A DNA stretch of 37,650 bases, taken from contig DATJTI010000002.1 in the NCBI GenBank assembly GCA_035503615.1, positions 1 through 37,650 of the forward strand. Reading direction: 5' to 3'. A model generated the notes under the pieces. The model made no database searches and was not told the DNA's origin. It saw only the letters and a list, made by a program, of their open reading frames with translations. Each line of letters opens with the position of its first letter. The first letter of the stretch is position 1. Below are positions 8,118 through 16,143 of this stretch, one piece after another. Source of the stretch: AP-15 sp035503615 (GTDB lineage: Bacteria > Pseudomonadota > Alphaproteobacteria > ATCC43930 > CGMCC-115725). A program made the position numbers and the translations under genes.

Positions 8118-9002
8118 ATGGCCGATTTCTTTCCCGGTTTCCAACAGCGCCGGATCACGACTTCGGGTGCCGAGATCAATCTCGTCACCGGCGGCAGCGG
8201 TCCGCCGCTGTTGCTGCTGCACGGCTACCCGCAGACGCATCTGATGTGGCGCAAGCTGGCGCCGCGTCTTGCCACCGAGTTCACGCTGGTGATCCCCGAT
8301 CTGCGCGGCTACGGCGACAGCGCGAAACCGCCGGCCGGCGCCGGTTGCGAGAACTACAGCAAGCGGGCGCTGGCGCAAGACCAGGTCGAGACGATGGCGG
8401 CGCTCGGCTTTGCCCGGTTTGCCGTCGCCGGACATGACCGCGGCGCGCGGGTCGCCCATCGCCTTGCGCGCGACCATGCCGAGCGGATCGAACGCCTCGC
8501 GTTGCTCGACATCGTGCCGACCCTCTACCGTTTCGAGACGATCGACCAGAAGGCGGCGACCTCGAGCTGGCACTGGTTCTTTCTGATCCAGCCGGGCGGA
8601 TTGCCGGAACGGTTGATCGGCAGCGAGGCCGAATTCTTTTTGCGCCATCAGCTCGCGGCTTTGCTGCGCGACCCGGCGGTGCTGGAGCCGGCGGCCTTTG
8701 CGGATTATCTGCGCTGCTTCAGGAACCCCGAGACGATCCGCGCCACCTGTGCCGAATACCGCGCCGGCGCCTCGATCGATCTCGTTCACGACCGTGCCGA
8801 CCGCGGCCATAAGCTCGCCATGCCGCTATTGATGCTGTGGGGCGAGCGCAGTTCGCAGGGCAGCGGCTACGATGTGCTGGGCGTGTGGCGCGACCATGCC
8901 GAAAACGTCCGCGGCCAAGCGATCGCCAGCGGCCATTTCATTCCCGAGGAAGCCCCCGACGCCGCCTACCGCGCGCTCCGCGATTTCTTCGCCGGCGGAT
9001 AG
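8118..9002 (+). CDS. Haloacetate (fluoroacetate) dehalogenase, alpha/beta hydrolase
   Basis: Hydrolyses the carbon-halogen bond of haloacetates to glycolate in the cytoplasm. The 294-residue protein has the alpha/beta-hydrolase oxyanion motif HGYPQTH and the nucleophile elbow GHDRGAR. Compared with the residues known for fluoroacetate dehalogenase of Rhodopseudomonas palustris (recalled), it has nucleophile Asp107, carboxylate-binding Arg108 and Arg111, Asp131, His273 in SGHF, and the halide pocket His152-Trp153 plus Tyr214. All are at matching spacing, so the assignment is stronger than for a generic hydrolase. An epoxide hydrolase is the alternative, but the WHWFF and EYRAG motifs argue against it. 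ATG 8118 follows GAGGAG at a good distance. An upstream tandem repeat lies in frame, so an N-terminal extension from TTG 8055 is conceivable but unlikely. Confidence 0.85.
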   Translation: MADFFPGFQQRRITTSGAEINLVTGGSGPPLLLLHGYPQTHLMWRKLAPRLATEFTLVIPDLRGYGDSAKPPAGAGCENYSKRALAQDQVETMAALGFARFAVAGHDRGARVAHRLARDHAERIERLALLDIVPTLYRFETIDQKAATSSWHWFFLIQPGGLPERLIGSEAEFFLRHQLAALLRDPAVLEPAAFADYLRCFRNPETIRATCAEYRAGASIDLVHDRADRGHKLAMPLLMLWGERSSQGSGYDVLGVWRDHAENVRGQAIASGHFIPEEAPDAAYRALRDFFAGG

Positions 9003-9089
9003 GCGGCTGGCTGAGCGCCGCGCCGTCCTGCCGCGCGCGTCCGTGCGTTCTTCCCGCGCACACCGAACATATGCGATCGGCTGCCCGGC

Positions 9090-10889
9090 TCAGGCTGCCA
9101 TGCCTTTGCCGTTGTAAAGCGAATCGAGGTCTGCCCCGTAGGCGTCGCGGATCGCGTGGCGCTTGATCTTCAGGGTCGGGGTCATCTGGCCGTTGGCGAT
9201 CGTGAACGGTTCCGGCGCGATCACAAACCGCCGCACCCGCTCGACCGGCGTCAGGTTGCGATTGACCCGCGCCACCGCGCTGCGCAACGCCTTGCTGAAA
9301 CCGGGATCGCCAGCGAGCGTCGCCAAATCCGGCGCGACATTGTGTTTGGCGGCGAAATCGCCGGCGAAATCGGCATTGGGCACCAGGATTGCGACCAGAT
9401 AGGGCCGGCGGTCGCCGACCACCATGGCCTGGGCGATCTCCGGTTCGAGGGTCAGATAGCCCTCGACGCGCGCCGGCGAAACCATCTCGCCGCCGGAATT
9501 CTTGATGAAGTCGCGCTTGCGGTCGGTGATCCGGAGGTAGCCGTCGCTATCGATCTCGCCGATATCGCCGGTCTTGAGCCAGCCATCGGCCAGCGTCTGC
9601 GCCGTCGCATGCGGATCGTTCCAGTAGCCTTTCATGACATTGTCGCCGGCGACCAGGATCTCGCCATCCTCGGCGACTTTGACCTCGACCCCGTCGAGCG
9701 GCGGCCCGACCGTGTCGATCTTGATATGCGCCGGCGAGTTGCAGGCGATGACCGGCCCGGCCTCGGTCTGGCCATAGCCTTGCAGCAGGGTCACCCCGAG
9801 CGCCAGGAAAAAGCTGCCGATCTCCGGGTTCAACGGTGCGCCACCCGAGACCATCGCCTTGAGCCGCCCGCCAAAGCGCCGACGCAGCCCCGCCCGTACC
9901 AGGCGGTCGAGCGCTGGATCGATCAGCCGATCGGCGAGGCCGAGCGAACCCGCGACCGCGCGCTTGCGCCCGATTACCACCGTCCGGTCGAACAATTTGC
10001 GTGCCATCCCCCCCTTGCGCTCGACCCCGAGCAGGATGCGCCGATGCAGCGTCTCGTAGAGCCGCGGCACCGCGGTCATGATCGTCGGCCGGGCTTCGAC
10101 GAGATTGGCAGACAGCGTTTCGGCACTTTCGGCAAAATAGATCTGCGCACCGATCGAGATCGGAAACATCAGCCCGGCAGTATGTTCATAGGAATGCGAC
10201 AGCGGTAGAAAGCTCAGGAACACCTCGTCGCCAAGACCGAGCAGTTCGAGCAGGCGAAAGGCGCCGCGGCAATTGGCGAGGATGTTGCGATGCGTCACCA
10301 TGACCCCTTTCGGCATGCCGCCGGTGCCGGACGTGAAAATCAGGCAGGCGACATCCTCGGGCCGCAAGGGGGCGGTTTGTGCGGCAATGTCGGCGGGCGC
10401 TGCGTCACCGCGCGTCAACACCTCGTCCCAGCCGAGAATGTCGACGGCACTCGCCTGGCCCGCGACCGGCTCGATCGCGATCACACTGTGCACCGCGGCA
10501 ATCTGGTTGGCGGCAGCCAGCACCCGCGCCGACAGCGATGCCCTCGACACGATCACGGCACGCGCACCGCTGGTGGCGAAGACATGGCAATGGTCTTCGA
10601 TCGTGTTGGTCACATAGGCCGGGACGGTAATCGCGCCGGCGGTCATGATGGCGAGATCGGCGATGACCCATTCGGGCCGGTTTTCGGCGACCAGCGCGAC
10701 GCGATCACCGGCGCCGATGCCGAGCGTGCACAGCCCTTGGGCCAGCCGGCGGATATCGCGCGCCGCCGCCGCCCAGCTCGTCGGGTGATAGGCGCCGTCG
10801 CGCTTGGCCCACAAAAAGGGCTTGTCGCCGAGCCGGTCAGCCTGTTCGAAGAACATTTCCGGCAGGCTGCGGCAGCGGTCGTAATCCAT
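9090..10889 (-). CDS. AMP-dependent long-chain fatty acid-CoA ligase
   Basis: Acyl-adenylate-forming enzyme of 599 residues in the FadD15/FAA1-like group of long-chain acyl-CoA synthetases. It activates a carboxylate with ATP and CoA. Core motifs in order are the P-loop TSGTGGMPKGVMVTH (about residue 190), GYGQTEAGP, the hinge region TGDIG and DRKRDFIKNSGGE, and the C-terminal lysine-bearing region near LTPVERVRRF. Chain length cannot be deduced. ATG 10889 is preceded by AGAAGGGAA about 10 bases upstream and starts at the conserved RSLPEMFFEQADR segment, although the frame is open to 11252. It converges on the dehalogenase gene and diverges from the SCO gene, so it is a single transcription unit. 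Confidence 0.92.
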   Translation of the reverse strand: MDYDRCRSLPEMFFEQADRLGDKPFLWAKRDGAYHPTSWAAAARDIRRLAQGLCTLGIGAGDRVALVAENRPEWVIADLAIMTAGAITVPAYVTNTIEDHCHVFATSGARAVIVSRASLSARVLAAANQIAAVHSVIAIEPVAGQASAVDILGWDEVLTRGDAAPADIAAQTAPLRPEDVACLIFTSGTGGMPKGVMVTHRNILANCRGAFRLLELLGLGDEVFLSFLPLSHSYEHTAGLMFPISIGAQIYFAESAETLSANLVEARPTIMTAVPRLYETLHRRILLGVERKGGMARKLFDRTVVIGRKRAVAGSLGLADRLIDPALDRLVRAGLRRRFGGRLKAMVSGGAPLNPEIGSFFLALGVTLLQGYGQTEAGPVIACNSPAHIKIDTVGPPLDGVEVKVAEDGEILVAGDNVMKGYWNDPHATAQTLADGWLKTGDIGEIDSDGYLRITDRKRDFIKNSGGEMVSPARVEGYLTLEPEIAQAMVVGDRRPYLVAILVPNADFAGDFAAKHNVAPDLATLAGDPGFSKALRSAVARVNRNLTPVERVRRFVIAPEPFTIANGQMTPTLKIKRHAIRDAYGADLDSLYNGKGMAA

Positions 10890-11151
10890 ATTCGCCAGTT
10901 CCCTTCTCATGCGATTTCTGCCGGCGCGAAGCTGTGGTGGAACCGCCGGCCAGCCGCGCCCCCGGAAATTCGGCGCCATCGGGATCGCCGCGGCCGCTGA
11001 GCGTGATAAATTGTCTGCCGATCCTTTGCCGTGGTGAACCGCAGCGTGACGCCGGTTATGCTGCGCACGCTTGCCGCCGCGATGGGCTGCCGGTCGATTG
11101 ATCGGGCGCGTGCGTTGCGGATGACCGCGCGGTCTTCGATGAGGAGGGATG

Positions 11152-11802
11152 ATGACGGTCAACCCGACAGACGGACCCGGCGCCGGGCCGACCGCAAAGC
11201 GGCCGCGGCATTTGTGGTTCGCGGCGTCGGTGCTGGCCGGGCTGATCATCATCGCGGCGGCGGCGTTTCTCGCGATCGAACTGCACGAAGCTTCGCGAGG
11301 TGCCGGCGGGACCCTGCTCGGTAGCGCGATCGGTGGTCCGTTTCAGCTGGAGGACCAGAACGGCCGGACGGTGACCAACACCGCGCTCGAAGGGAAATGG
11401 CTGCTCGTCTATTTCGGCTATACCCATTGCCCCGATGTGTGCCCGACGGCGCTCAACAACATCGCTGTGGCGCTGCACGACCTCGGCAAGAAAAGCGGCG
11501 AGGTCCGGCCGGTGTTCATCACGATCGACCCGGCTCGCGACACCCCGCAAACCCTGAAGAACTATGTCGAAGCCTTCGACGCGCCGATACTGGCACTGAC
11601 CGGCAATGCCGAAGAGATCGCCCAGGCGGCGAGCGACTACCGCGTCTACTATGCCAAGCACCCCGAGCCTGATGGCGATTATTCGATGGACCACAGCTCG
11701 ATCATTTATGTGATGGACCCGAAAGGACGCTTCAGTGCCAGCCTCAACGCCGAGGAAGCACCGGCACAAATGGCGGCCCGGCTGCGGCAGCTGCTGGGCT
11801 AG
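11152..11802 (+). CDS. SCO1/SenC family copper chaperone
   Basis: Membrane-anchored thioredoxin-fold protein that delivers copper to, or reduces cysteines of, the CuA site of cytochrome c oxidase. Residues 22-43 form a single transmembrane anchor, with the basic AKRPRH before it on the cytoplasmic side. The copper site CPDVCP (Cys93, Cys97) follows FGYTH, and the third ligand His181 is in MDHSS. FITIDPARDTP is the family signature. Two ATGs are adjacent (11149 and 11152). I choose 11152 because GGAGG at 11143-11147 is too close to the first. No cox genes lie nearby in this window. The protein has 216 residues, as usual for the family. Confidence 0.92.
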   Translation: MTVNPTDGPGAGPTAKRPRHLWFAASVLAGLIIIAAAAFLAIELHEASRGAGGTLLGSAIGGPFQLEDQNGRTVTNTALEGKWLLVYFGYTHCPDVCPTALNNIAVALHDLGKKSGEVRPVFITIDPARDTPQTLKNYVEAFDAPILALTGNAEEIAQAASDYRVYYAKHPEPDGDYSMDHSSIIYVMDPKGRFSASLNAEEAPAQMAARLRQLLG

Positions 11803-11858
11803 GATGGCGGGGTTTGCGCCCGCGTGGCGCGATGGGTGCGGGGTGGCAGCGGTGCCGC

Positions 11859-12497
11859 TCAGACGAGGCTCGATGCCGGCTTTTCGTTAACGCAGCGCAA
11901 AAGCTTCCAATAGCCGAACAGATTGCTCGGCCGCACTTCGCGGATCGCCAGCCGGCTGTCGCGCTGAAAGGTCTCGAACGGGAAGTCGGCATGAAAGCCG
12001 ATATGGCGTGCGAGATGCGCCAGCCGCCGTTCCATGAACCGCGCCGCCGCGTTTTCGCTGGTGAAGTGGTTGACGACGACGATCGTGCCGCCCGGGATGC
12101 ACACCCGCCGCATCTCGGCCGCGAAACGCGCCGGGTCGGGAACGACCGAGGCGACGTAGAGGGCCAGCACTGCGTCGAACGAATTGTCGGCGAAGTCGAG
12201 GTTCTCGGCGTCCATCAAGTGCAGGCCCTCGACATGGGCAAGCCCCATCCGCTCGGTGCGCCGCTTGGCCTTCGCCAGCATCTCGGCCGAGACATCGATG
12301 CCGGTCACCCGCGAATCGGCACGAAAATGCGGCAGCGACAGCCCGGTGCCGACCCCGACCTCGAGAATGCGCTGGCCCGGCCGGTCGTTGGCGATGCGCA
12401 CCGCCTCCTTGCGCCCGGGGTGAAATACCGGGCCGAAGACGATGTCGTAAGAGCCCGAAAACAAGCGGTAGGTCCGGATCGTATCGTGCAAGTCCAT
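11859..12497 (-). CDS. Class I SAM methyltransferase, PmtA-like (phosphatidylethanolamine N-methyltransferase)
   Basis: Methyltransferase of 212 residues with motif I LEVGVGTG at 45-52, GIDVS for ribose binding and a post-motif DNSFDAVLALYV. The start, with YDIVFGPVFHPGRKEA before motif I, closely resembles the Rhodobacter/Sinorhizobium PmtA type, which makes phosphatidylcholine from phosphatidylethanolamine at the inner membrane face. That function is inferred from resemblance only. Another small-molecule methyltransferase is possible. ATG 12497 is chosen because it aligns with the family start, and in-frame ATGs further upstream would add a short basic leader. The gap upstream holds an 18-base repeat array. 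The gene converges on SCO, with 56 bases between stops. Confidence 0.72.
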   Translation of the reverse strand: MDLHDTIRTYRLFSGSYDIVFGPVFHPGRKEAVRIANDRPGQRILEVGVGTGLSLPHFRADSRVTGIDVSAEMLAKAKRRTERMGLAHVEGLHLMDAENLDFADNSFDAVLALYVASVVPDPARFAAEMRRVCIPGGTIVVVNHFTSENAAARFMERRLAHLARHIGFHADFPFETFQRDSRLAIREVRPSNLFGYWKLLRCVNEKPASSLV

Positions 12498-12680
12498 CCG
12501 TCTCGCTCTCATCATGACCCGCACAGCGCAGCACGCGGCACTGCCGCAGCCGGTGCTGCACGCGCCTTCAGTAAGGCACGCCTATCATGCAGCGCGCGCC
12601 GCGTCATCCATGTCGTTAAGAAAACCGTCATTATGACCGCAGCGCGCGAGCCGCGGCCGGACCCGCCGCTGGAGCGCACG

Positions 12681-12747
12681 CATGCCCGGGGTCGCAAGCA
12701 TGCCCGGGGTCGCAAGCATGCCCGGTGTCGCAAGCATGCCCGGTGCG
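12681..12747. repeat. 18-base tandem repeat with GCATGC palindromes
   Basis: The unit CATGCCCGGGGTCGCAAG is repeated exactly at 12681-12698 and 12699-12716. It recurs with one change (GGTGTC) at 12717-12734 and partially at 12735-12747. Each junction carries the palindrome GCATGC. It lies between the methyltransferase start and the cold-shock protein stop. The rest of the 284-base gap (12498-12781) holds nothing else recognisable. Confidence 0.9.
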
Positions 12748-12781
12748 CACTCCCCGGCCTGGCGCCGCCGCATACCGCGGC

Positions 12782-13312
12782 TCAGATCAGCATGACGCGT
12801 TCGGCCTCGGCCCCCCTGCGACCGTCGACCACCTCGATCCTGACCCGCTGGCCGGTTTCGAGCGCGGCAATTCCGCTGCGGCGCAATGCGGTGATGTGGA
12901 TGAACACGTCCTTGCCGCCGTCATCGGGCGAAATAAACCCATAACCCCGCTCGGCCTCGAACCATTTCACCGCTCCCTCCACGGTCATCGCCGGACGTGG
13001 CGCGCGGCGGTCTGGGAAGCCGCCACCACGCGTGGCCGATGCCGTGGCGGTGCTGGTATCGATATCGAGGATGCTCGTCACCACCGGTCCCTTGGCCCCG
13101 GTGCCGACTTCGCAGGCGATCGAAGCTCCTTCCGGCACGTCTTCAAAGCCGGCCCGGCGCAGCACCGCCATCGGCAGAAACGCATCGGGCGTGCCGTCAG
13201 CCATGATGACGAAGCCGAAGCCCTTGCCGGAATTGAACCATTTGACCTTGGCTTCGACCCGCCGGCCGGGGGCGGTGTCTTCGCGGAAGAACCCGGGGCG
13301 GCGTTCGTACAT
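12782..13312 (-). CDS. Protein with two cold-shock domains
   Basis: A 176-residue nucleic-acid-binding protein with two CspA-type OB folds joined by a flexible Ala/Thr/Gly/Arg linker (about 87-108). Domain one (about 19-83) has VKWFNSGKGFGFV, with RNP2 altered to DAFLPM. Domain two (about 111-175) has VKWFEAERGYGFI and a regular RNP2 DVFIHI. Double-CSD proteins of this size are characteristic of Alphaproteobacteria and act as RNA chaperones in stress or stationary phase. This role is known for the family, not shown here. ATG 13312 is preceded by GAGGA. A TTG at 13324 would extend the protein by four residues. It stands alone between the repeat array and the FAH operon. Confidence 0.92.
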   Translation of the reverse strand: MYERRPGFFREDTAPGRRVEAKVKWFNSGKGFGFVIMADGTPDAFLPMAVLRRAGFEDVPEGASIACEVGTGAKGPVVTSILDIDTSTATASATRGGGFPDRRAPRPAMTVEGAVKWFEAERGYGFISPDDGGKDVFIHITALRRSGIAALETGQRVRIEVVDGRRGAEAERVMLI

Positions 13313-13451
13313 GGGTCCTCGCAACGCAGCGCGATGGGCGGCGAGCGCCCGGCGAACGCAGCATATCGACCAAACTTGCCTTGCGCCAGCCGCCAGCTCG
13401 CCCCATTTTCACCCGATTTGTACGCTGGAGCCCTCCCCTCGTCGCAGAGGA

Positions 13452-14300
13452 TCAGTCGCGATGGGCTACCAGGAGCTGGCTCTGCTCGCCGAGCCCTTCG
13501 ACCGACAGCCGCATCCGGTCGCCTGCCTTCAGGAATTTTGGCGGCTTGAAGCCCATGCCGACCCCTGACGGGGTTCCGGTCGGGATCACATCGCCCGGCA
13601 GCAGGGTCATGAACTGGCTGACATAGCTGACGATTTCGTCGACCCCGAAGATCAGGTCGGCGGTATTGCTGTTCTGCCGCCGCTCACCATTGACCTCGGT
13701 CCACAGCGCGAGCTTGCCCGGGTCCGGGATTTCATCGGCGGTAACCAGCCACGGACCGAGCGGGCAGAACGTGTCGGCGCTCTTCCCTTTGGTCCACTGC
13801 CCGAGACGCTCGATCTGATATTCGCGTTCGGACACGTCGTTGACGACGCAATAGCCGGCGACATGCCGCCGCGCATCCGCCTTGGCGACATAGCGGGCGA
13901 GGCTGCCGATGACGATGCCGAGCTCGACCTCGTAATCGGTCTTTTGCGATCCTTTCGGGATGATCACATCGTCGTTCGGGCCGCAGATCGACGACGTCGC
14001 CTTCATGAAGAAGATCGGCTCGGAAGGGATCGGCGCACCCGCCTCCTGCGCGTGCAGCCGGTAGTTGAGGCCGATCGCGACGATCTTCGATATTCCGGTA
14101 ACACAGGGGCCGAGCCGCGGTGTGCCGGAAACCAGCGGCAGGCTCGCCGGATCGGTGCGGCGCAACCGGTCGAGCGACGCCGGCGCCAACACCGTGCCGT
14201 CGATGTCGCCGACGATGCCGGAAAGATCGCGGATCCCGCCGTCGCGATCAACGAGACCGGGCTTTTCGCGGCCCGCGGGTCCATAGCGAAGGAGTTTCAT
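13452..14300 (-). CDS. Fumarylacetoacetate hydrolase family protein, probable 2,4-diketo-3-deoxy-sugar-acid hydrolase
   Basis: FAH-family enzyme of 282 residues. It cleaves or decarboxylates a 2,4-dioxo acid with a divalent metal bound by Glu/Asp in DYEVELGIVIG and by DVSERE further on. It also carries GQWTKGKSADTF and the PTGTPSGVGMG loop. The N-terminus MKLLRYGPAGREKPGLVD is characteristic of the group annotated as ureidoglycolate lyase or 2,4-diketo-3-deoxy-L-fuconate/rhamnonate hydrolase. The SDR 22 bases upstream resembles 2-keto-3-deoxy-L-fuconate dehydrogenase, which makes exactly that substrate type, so I favour the diketo-acid hydrolase role. ATG 14300 has GGAGG about eight bases upstream. 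It is the last gene of the minus-strand acid-sugar operon. Confidence 0.85.
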   Translation of the reverse strand: MKLLRYGPAGREKPGLVDRDGGIRDLSGIVGDIDGTVLAPASLDRLRRTDPASLPLVSGTPRLGPCVTGISKIVAIGLNYRLHAQEAGAPIPSEPIFFMKATSSICGPNDDVIIPKGSQKTDYEVELGIVIGSLARYVAKADARRHVAGYCVVNDVSEREYQIERLGQWTKGKSADTFCPLGPWLVTADEIPDPGKLALWTEVNGERRQNSNTADLIFGVDEIVSYVSQFMTLLPGDVIPTGTPSGVGMGFKPPKFLKAGDRMRLSVEGLGEQSQLLVAHRD

Positions 14301-14322
14301 GGCAGACGCCTCCTGTTGCAGC

Positions 14323-15078
14323 TCACAGCGTAAATCCGCCGTCGATCACATGGATCGCCCCGGTGGTGAACGCGGATTCGTCGGCGGCGAGATAGACGGC
14401 GAGTGCCGCCACCTCCCCAGGTGTGCCGAGCCGCCCCAGGGGCTGGCGTTCGACAAAGGCGCGACGCGCCGCCTCGGTGCCGCCGACGACGCGCACCCCT
14501 TGCGCCGCGATGCGGTCGCCGAGCGAGGGCGTCTCGATCGTGCCCGGGCAGATTGCGTTGCAGCGGATCCCCTGAGTGATGAAATCGGCGGCGACGGATT
14601 TGGTCAGCCCGATCACCGCGGCCTTGGTCGCACCGTAGACGCAGCGGTTTGGCGCGCCTTTGACCGAGGACACGGTGGACGCCATGTTGATGATCGAGGC
14701 ACCTGCGCCGCGCTCGATCATCTTTGGCAGGAACGCGCGGATCATCATGAACATCGAGCGGACATTGAGGGCAAAGGAGGCATCCCAGTCGATCGGCTCG
14801 GCATCGAGGATCGTGCCGTGATGGACAAAGCCGGCACAGTTGAACAGGATGTCGAGCGGTCCGAGCTCGGCGGCCAATGCGACGATCGCCTCGTCCTCGG
14901 TCACATCGAGACGGCGGGTCGCGATCAGCGCGTCGGCCAGCGGGGCGAGCTGGTCCTCGGCGATGTCGGTTGCGAGCACGCTGGCACCTTCGGCGGCAAA
15001 AGCCAGCGCCGTCGCCCGGCCGATCCCCTGCGCTGCCGCCGTCACCAATGCGCGCTTGCCCGCGAGCCGCCCGCCCAT
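14323..15078 (-). CDS. SDR dehydrogenase, 2-keto-3-deoxy-L-fuconate dehydrogenase-like
   Basis: Short-chain dehydrogenase of 251 residues with TAAAQGIG for NAD binding, NCAG, active-site YGATK and a C-terminal TTGAIHVIDGG. Several segments (LFNCAGFVHHGTIL, SSVKGAPNR, SVAADFITQGIRCNAICPGT) match the group of 2-keto-3-deoxy-L-fuconate dehydrogenases and DHRS6-like enzymes as I remember them. The expected reaction is NAD-dependent oxidation of the C4 hydroxyl of a 2-keto-3-deoxy sugar acid to the 2,4-diketo acid. This would be the substrate of the FAH-family hydrolase just downstream. A 3-hydroxybutyrate dehydrogenase is the alternative. ATG 15078 has GAGGAAGG upstream. It lies 84 bases after denD in the same direction. 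Confidence 0.85.
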   Translation of the reverse strand: MGGRLAGKRALVTAAAQGIGRATALAFAAEGASVLATDIAEDQLAPLADALIATRRLDVTEDEAIVALAAELGPLDILFNCAGFVHHGTILDAEPIDWDASFALNVRSMFMMIRAFLPKMIERGAGASIINMASTVSSVKGAPNRCVYGATKAAVIGLTKSVAADFITQGIRCNAICPGTIETPSLGDRIAAQGVRVVGGTEAARRAFVERQPLGRLGTPGEVAALAVYLAADESAFTTGAIHVIDGGFTL

Positions 15079-15162
15079 GGTTTGCCTTCCTCTGTTCGCA
15101 ATGACGAAATTGCCATGCGCCCGGCATCGCTGTAAATCGGCAAGCCGGTAACCGGCCAGAGC

Positions 15163-16140
15163 TCAGGCGAGCGCCTTCTGGGCTTCGAGATCGTCCTCGC
15201 TAAAGGCGTGCACCGCGTCATCGATCCCGGCATCGGCGGTGAAGCCCATCGCCGCGGCGCGGGATGCTGCAAGGGCGCGCGGCCAGCCGGCGACGATCGC
15301 CTCGATCTGCGGATCGCGCTGCCAGCGGATCCGGGAATAGGCTGCCTCGCCGCCGGCGCGGCGCACGGCTTCGGCCATGTCGCCGACCGCGACCGAGAAG
15401 CCCGGCAATTGCAGCGAGCGGCTGGTGCCGAATGCCTCGCCCGACAATTCATGCGCGCGGTGCAACGCGGCGACGACCCGCCGCGGCGAGGCCAGCGCCA
15501 TGACGAGATCGGGTGAGACCGGGCAGATCGCCTCCTTCCCGGCCAGGGGCTCGCGGATCATCGACGAAGCGAAGCTCGAGGCGGCACGGTTGGGTCGCCC
15601 CGGCCGCACCACCACGGTCGGCAGCCGGAGCGCCCGGCCGTCGACAAAGCCCTTGCGGCTGTAATCGTTGACCAGCAGCTCGCCGATCGCCTTTTGCGTG
15701 CCATAGGAGGATTGCGGGACGAGCGGCGTGTCGTCGCCGACCAGGGGCGGGAGCGCGCCGCCATAGACGGCGAGCGAGCTGGCAAAGACGAGGCGCGGGC
15801 AGGTGCCGAGCCCGCGGCACGCATCGAGCACGGCGCGCGTGCCGTCGAGATTGACGCGCAGCCCGAGATCGGTATCGGCCTCGGCTTCGGCGCTGACCAC
15901 GGCGGCGAGATGGAACACCGCGGCCGCGCCCGGCGCCAGCAGGCGGTGCACCATGTCACGGTCGGCGATATCGCCGGTGACGAGCCGCACCCGCCGGTCG
16001 TCCGGCAATGGCGATGCCGGAGCGGTGTTGTCGAACAGCACGAGTTCATCGATCGGCCCGAGGGCGCTGCCGCGGCCGAGCAGCAGCGCGGCAAGGCGCC
16101 AGCCAAGAAAACCGCTTCCGCCGGTGATCACAAACCGCAT
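15163..16140 (-). CDS. denD: D-erythronate dehydrogenase (NAD-dependent epimerase/dehydratase fold)
   Basis: Extended-SDR protein of 325 residues with the Rossmann motif GGSGFLG at 7-13, FHLAAVVSAEAEAD, FASSLAVYGG and the active-site YGTQK, followed by LPTVVVRPGRPN. These features match the DenD group. In the pathway described by the Gerlt and Almo groups, DenD oxidises D-erythronate to 2-oxo-D-tetronate (2-oxo-tetronate). Its genomic partners in that pathway, otnI, otnK and otnC, are all here, which strongly supports the call. It starts three bases after the otnI stop, so the two are translationally linked. Without that context it would be called a sugar nucleotide epimerase-like protein. 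Confidence 0.85.
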   Translation of the reverse strand: MRFVITGGSGFLGWRLAALLLGRGSALGPIDELVLFDNTAPASPLPDDRRVRLVTGDIADRDMVHRLLAPGAAAVFHLAAVVSAEAEADTDLGLRVNLDGTRAVLDACRGLGTCPRLVFASSLAVYGGALPPLVGDDTPLVPQSSYGTQKAIGELLVNDYSRKGFVDGRALRLPTVVVRPGRPNRAASSFASSMIREPLAGKEAICPVSPDLVMALASPRRVVAALHRAHELSGEAFGTSRSLQLPGFSVAVGDMAEAVRRAGGEAAYSRIRWQRDPQIEAIVAGWPRALAASRAAAMGFTADAGIDDAVHAFSEDDLEAQKALA

Positions 16141-16143
16141 CGC

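Noticed and set aside
12681..12747. Possible CRISPR array
   Set aside because: The units are head to tail without spacers and no cas genes are present, so this is a simple tandem repeat.
12585..12773. Small minus-strand frame encoding LATPGM repeats
   Set aside because: It exists only because the 18-base repeat has no stop in this frame. There is no good ribosome site or known family.
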